In this document: positions 30,429 to 33,095 of the stretch, piece after piece
Layout of the letters: each line of letters opens with the position of its first letter
Position numbering within the stretch: the first letter of the stretch is position 1
NCBI GenBank assembly: GCA_025352105.1
Contig: JANXUB010000094.1
Coordinates: forward strand, 1 to 33,095
Source of the DNA: Burkholderiales bacterium
GTDB lineage: Bacteria; Pseudomonadota; Gammaproteobacteria; Burkholderiales; Casimicrobiaceae
DNA length: 33,095 bases
Direction: 5' to 3'
Notes under the pieces: model-generated
What the model was told of the DNA's origin: nothing
The model's input: the letters and a program-made list of their open reading frames with translations, nothing else
Databases searched by the model: none
Program-made: the position numbers and the translations under genes

Positions 30429-31703
30429 CTAATTCTGTTTCGGTTTCGGCGCAGGCACCAGCCGGGGTCTCGGAATCCACGGGCGGTAGCCGTAATAGGG
30501 ATAGGGCCACCACATCGGCGGCGGCTCGATGACGTAGGAAACGGTCGGCCTCGGCTCGATCACTTCGAACGCGAGAAATTGATTAATCTGGCTGCCGCGA
30601 AAGTTGTCATCGCTGACGAACACCAGCGTGCGGTTGCCGCTCGGCAGACGCGGCCCGAACGTCATGCCTTCGGTGTTGTCGAGCTTCTTCAGTTTCAGGC
30701 TGTCGAAATTGATGAGCAAGCGTTTGGCTGCGGGCGTGTAATTGCTGTAGTTGCCTTCGCGAAGTGCGGGCACATTGAGCACATCGCTGCCGTCCCGTGT
30801 GTCAATCAGGTACACGCGTAGCGAATTGCCCGGCCCTGGCGAATAGCTTCGCTCCAGCACTAGCATGCGGAATTGGTCGAGCATCAAAATCTCCGGGACT
30901 CCGTTGTCGGCTTCACCCTTTGCGGTGGGTTTGAGCGGAATCGCATCAGGAATGTACGCAATCTGACGAATCGCATTGCCAGAGTTGGCGTGATAAAGCG
31001 TAATCCGCAACGGCCCGCCCGCCTTGTCGACCGTCGGCTCCAGCCCATCCTCAAAGCGCGCTGATTCCATCGACACCCAGAACGCCTTGCCATCCGGCGT
31101 CAGCGTCATGCCTTCGAACGTCAGGTTGTCGCGCGGCCCGCTGTCGCCCGGTTGCATGCGAAACATGGGCAGCGTAGGCATTTCCCGAATGAACGAACCG
31201 TCGAGTTTGATCTCCCGCACCGAAGGGTCGATGCCGAGCTTTTTATCGCCCTCGCTTGTCCAGAACAGCGTGTCGGTGTCGGCGCGATACCGGATCGCCT
31301 CGGGGTCGGGAACGTCTCTCACTCCTGCTTTCTCGCTGCTGTACACCGTGCCGTCGGGACGCTTGAGCGTCACCACCGAGGTGATCTGCGGCACCTTGAT
31401 CTCGCTGCCGGTGATCGCGATTTTGGCGGTGTAGAAGCGGGCTGGGCTGCGCTCTGAGCGATCATCCGAGAGCAGGTAATACTGATCGCGCGCTTCGTCG
31501 TAATCGATGCCGGAAATGCCGCCGAACGTCGTGCCGCCGACGTCCATGCGGTGCGGCACGACGGCTTCTCCAATGAAACGCAGCGAAATGCCGGTGGCGT
31601 TGGGAACCTCGGTGTTGGACGACGGCGCATTGGCGCACCCAGCGAGAAACAGCGCGCAGATTGCAGAAAAGGTAGAAACGGCAGGAACGATGAATGGGCG
31701 CAT
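30429..31703 (-). CDS. esterase-like activity of phytase family lipoprotein
   Basis: This protein of about 424 residues has a lipoprotein signal: MRPFIVPAVSTF leads to a hydrophobic core and the lipobox LAGC. The mature part has GGISGIDYDEARDQYYLLSDDRS, DPEAIRY, FEGMTLTPDGKAFWVSMES and NTEGMTFG. These repeated SGI/EGM-type blade motifs belong to the phytase-like esterase family (PF13449), a beta-propeller. The tail is rich in Pro, Trp and Tyr (about the last 35 residues). ATG 31703 is chosen because it gives a normal signal peptide. The longer start ATG 31769 overlaps the lysR stop as ATGA but would put 22 extra residues before the signal. The substrate is unknown. Confidence 0.85.
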   Translation of the reverse strand: MRPFIVPAVSTFSAICALFLAGCANAPSSNTEVPNATGISLRFIGEAVVPHRMDVGGTTFGGISGIDYDEARDQYYLLSDDRSERSPARFYTAKIAITGSEIKVPQITSVVTLKRPDGTVYSSEKAGVRDVPDPEAIRYRADTDTLFWTSEGDKKLGIDPSVREIKLDGSFIREMPTLPMFRMQPGDSGPRDNLTFEGMTLTPDGKAFWVSMESARFEDGLEPTVDKAGGPLRITLYHANSGNAIRQIAYIPDAIPLKPTAKGEADNGVPEILMLDQFRMLVLERSYSPGPGNSLRVYLIDTRDGSDVLNVPALREGNYSNYTPAAKRLLINFDSLKLKKLDNTEGMTFGPRLPSGNRTLVFVSDDNFRGSQINQFLAFEVIEPRPTVSYVIEPPPMWWPYPYYGYRPWIPRPRLVPAPKPKQN

Positions 31704-31765
31704 GACGTTCGGGGCAGCAGGATTGATAAATCCAATTGTCACACTTTGGCGATCTTCGTTGGCGC

Positions 31766-32659
31766 TCATTTAGGCGCTTTGGCGTCACGCAGCCGCTCGC
31801 GCCACCACGTTAGCGCACGGCCGCGATTGCCGCTTTTCCATGCGATCACGACGCCGCCTGCGGCTTTGCTTTCAGCCACGCGTTTGGCAACGAGCGTGCC
31901 GTCGCGCAGACGAGGGCGTGCGAACCAGTCGGCAAGATAGCCGCTGCCAAGCCCCGCGACCTGAGCGTCAATCTTCGCCTGCATGGATGGCACCACCAGC
32001 ATGTCCTGCCCCGACAGCAAACCGCTCGTGCGCAGCGGCAGATGGCGCGCGCTGTCTCCGAGCACGATGGCGCGGTGCGCCTTTAGTTGCTCGTCGGCGA
32101 GCGGCTCAGGCGCATCAGCCAGTGGGTGCGAGGGCGCGACGCAGTACGAAAACGGCACGTTAAACAGCGGCTGCGTGCTGATGCCCTGACCCGACGGCGG
32201 ATCACTGGTCGCGCCGATGACGAGATCAGCACGACCATCAAGCAGGGCTTCCCACGACCCGACGAGCGTCTCCTCATTGATGCGCAATTTTGCTGAACAA
32301 CTGTCCGCGAAATAGGCCTCAACATGCGGCTGCAACCAGCTCCACGGCAGGATCGCGTCAAGCACGATCGAGAGCTCCAGCTCCCAGCCTTTGGCCGTTT
32401 GCGCGATTTGCGACTGTAGCTGATCGGCTTGTTGCAGCAGCGCCCGGCCTTGCTCAAGCAGCACTTTGCCGCTGGCCGTCAATTCGGCTCGATAGCCCGA
32501 GCGATCAAAGATCAGCGTGTCGAGATCGTCCTCGAGCTTGCGCACCGCGTAGGTGATGGCGGATGGCACACGCCCCAGCTCTTCCGCTGCGCGACCAAAG
32601 CTGCCGTGGCGGGCGATGGCGTCGAGGATTTCCAGCGATTCAAGCGTGATTTTCAACAT
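31766..32659 (-). CDS. LysR-family transcriptional regulator
   Basis: This 297-residue regulator has an N-terminal winged helix-turn-helix ([20 protein letters not shown] then [16 protein letters not shown], about residues 8-48). The periplasmic-binding-like effector domain follows from about residue 90. It is divergent from the pirin gene, with 104 bases between starts. LysR regulators often control a divergent neighbour, so the pirin gene is its likely target. A TTC-N9-GAA dyad overlaps its own start codon, suggesting autoregulation. The effector is unknown. Confidence 0.92.
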   Translation of the reverse strand: MLKITLESLEILDAIARHGSFGRAAEELGRVPSAITYAVRKLEDDLDTLIFDRSGYRAELTASGKVLLEQGRALLQQADQLQSQIAQTAKGWELELSIVLDAILPWSWLQPHVEAYFADSCSAKLRINEETLVGSWEALLDGRADLVIGATSDPPSGQGISTQPLFNVPFSYCVAPSHPLADAPEPLADEQLKAHRAIVLGDSARHLPLRTSGLLSGQDMLVVPSMQAKIDAQVAGLGSGYLADWFARPRLRDGTLVAKRVAESKAAGGVVIAWKSGNRGRALTWWRERLRDAKAPK

Positions 32660-32677
32660 GTTCGGTATTTTTGAACA
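32659..32677. promoter_or_regulatory. candidate LysR binding dyad
   Basis: TGTTC (32659-32663) and GAACA (32673-32677) form a 5-bp inverted repeat around 9 bases, containing the T-N11-A pattern of LysR boxes. It overlaps the lysR start codon and lies about 90 bases before the pirin start. Based on pattern only. Confidence 0.4.
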
Positions 32678-32763
32678 AGTGCGTCAGTTCTGCAAGCTTA
32701 TGTCGCTGGCAATGTATCGCCATAATTTGCACTGTCCGCTACGCAATTGGAAAGGAAATCATC

Positions 32764-33095
32764 ATGCTCACACTCAGAAAATCCGAAGATCGTGGCCAGG
32801 CCGATCACGGCTGGTTACAAAGCCGGTTCAGTTTTTCGTTTGCTGAATATCAGGACGACAAGCATGTGCATTTCGGGCCGCTGCGGGTGATTAACGACGA
32901 CTACATCGCGCCGGGGCAAGGCTTCGGCACGCATGCTCACAAAGACATGGAAATCGTGACCTACGTGCTCGAAGGCGCGGTGGCGCACAAGGATTCGCTC
33001 GGCAACGCCGGCAATATCGTGCCCGGTGAAGTACAGCGCATGAGCGCGGGCACCGGCATCCGGCACAGCGAATTCAATCCGAATGCGGATCAGCG
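32764..33095 (+). CDS. pirin family protein, 5' part (cut by window end)
   Basis: The 110 visible residues start [18 protein letters not shown] and include [42 protein letters not shown]. This is the bicupin N-terminal domain of pirin, with the metal-binding His residues in the GTHAHKDME region and a further His in GIRHSEFN. Bacterial pirins are iron-binding cupins, some with quercetin dioxygenase activity, many uncharacterised. ATG 32764 has AAAGGA upstream. It is divergent from the lysR gene, the likely regulator. The C-terminal half is outside the window. Confidence 0.92.
   Translation, partial: MLTLRKSEDRGQADHGWLQSRFSFSFAEYQDDKHVHFGPLRVINDDYIAPGQGFGTHAHKDMEIVTYVLEGAVAHKDSLGNAGNIVPGEVQRMSAGTGIRHSEFNPNADQ

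Overview
The window looks like chromosomal DNA of a betaproteobacterium, most likely in or near the Burkholderiales. This rests on gene content: a Bug/TctC-type solute receptor, a DUF6352 protein, an SAH riboswitch before ahcY, the order ahcY / small membrane protein / tlyA / tfoX-like / metF, and TfpZ-type pilin accessory genes. No rRNA, tRNA, CRISPR array, prophage or intact insertion sequence was recognised.

Region 1 (1-2615) is a type IV pilin locus. It holds the 3' end of one pilin gene, two complete tandem pilin genes, and a TfpX/TfpZ-family pilin accessory gene. The first complete pilin gene has a textbook sigma-54 -24/-12 promoter and an upstream cluster of TGACA/TGTCA half-sites.

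Region 2 (about 2230-5833) is a tandem segmental duplication. The order 'tfpZ 3' half - vapC/vapB - 3' part of an amino-acid ABC ATPase gene' occurs twice, joined at about 3999/4000. In copy A the toxin gene is broken and the ATPase is only a fragment. In copy B the tfpZ part is only a fragment, but the toxin-antitoxin pair and the ATPase are intact.

Region 3 (5400-9906) is an aapJQMP-type general L-amino-acid ABC transporter operon on the minus strand. It has a sigma-54-type promoter, a large foldback between aapJ and aapQ, and a strong terminator. Region 4 (9978-14939) holds a KefB/YbaL-type cation/proton antiporter, a CDP-alcohol phosphatidyltransferase and a Kup potassium transporter. Region 5 (15050-17156) has a DUF6352 gene divergent from a Bug-family periplasmic receptor gene.

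Region 6 (17151-21744) is an S-adenosylmethionine-cycle cluster. A promoter and SAH riboswitch lead into ahcY, then a small membrane protein, tlyA, a TfoX-N protein, metF and ridA. AhcY removes S-adenosylhomocysteine and MetF supplies methyl groups for remethylating homocysteine. Region 7 (21602-27698) is mostly housekeeping: a DUF4287 protein, an Ldh-family dehydrogenase, a GT2 glycosyltransferase, rph, rdgB, yceH and panB.

Region 8 (27750-29131) is a short accessory patch with a decayed SIR2-like gene and a Phd/VapC toxin-antitoxin pair, lying before hemW. Region 9 (29146-33095) holds hemW, a phytase-esterase-like lipoprotein, a LysR regulator and the start of a divergent pirin gene. GC-rich palindromic intergenic repeats of several types recur at gene ends. 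I did not find a clearly new multi-gene system. The best leads are the duplicated tfpZ-vapBC-aapP segment, the pilin array with an exactly repeated 3' end, and the decayed SIR2/TA patch.
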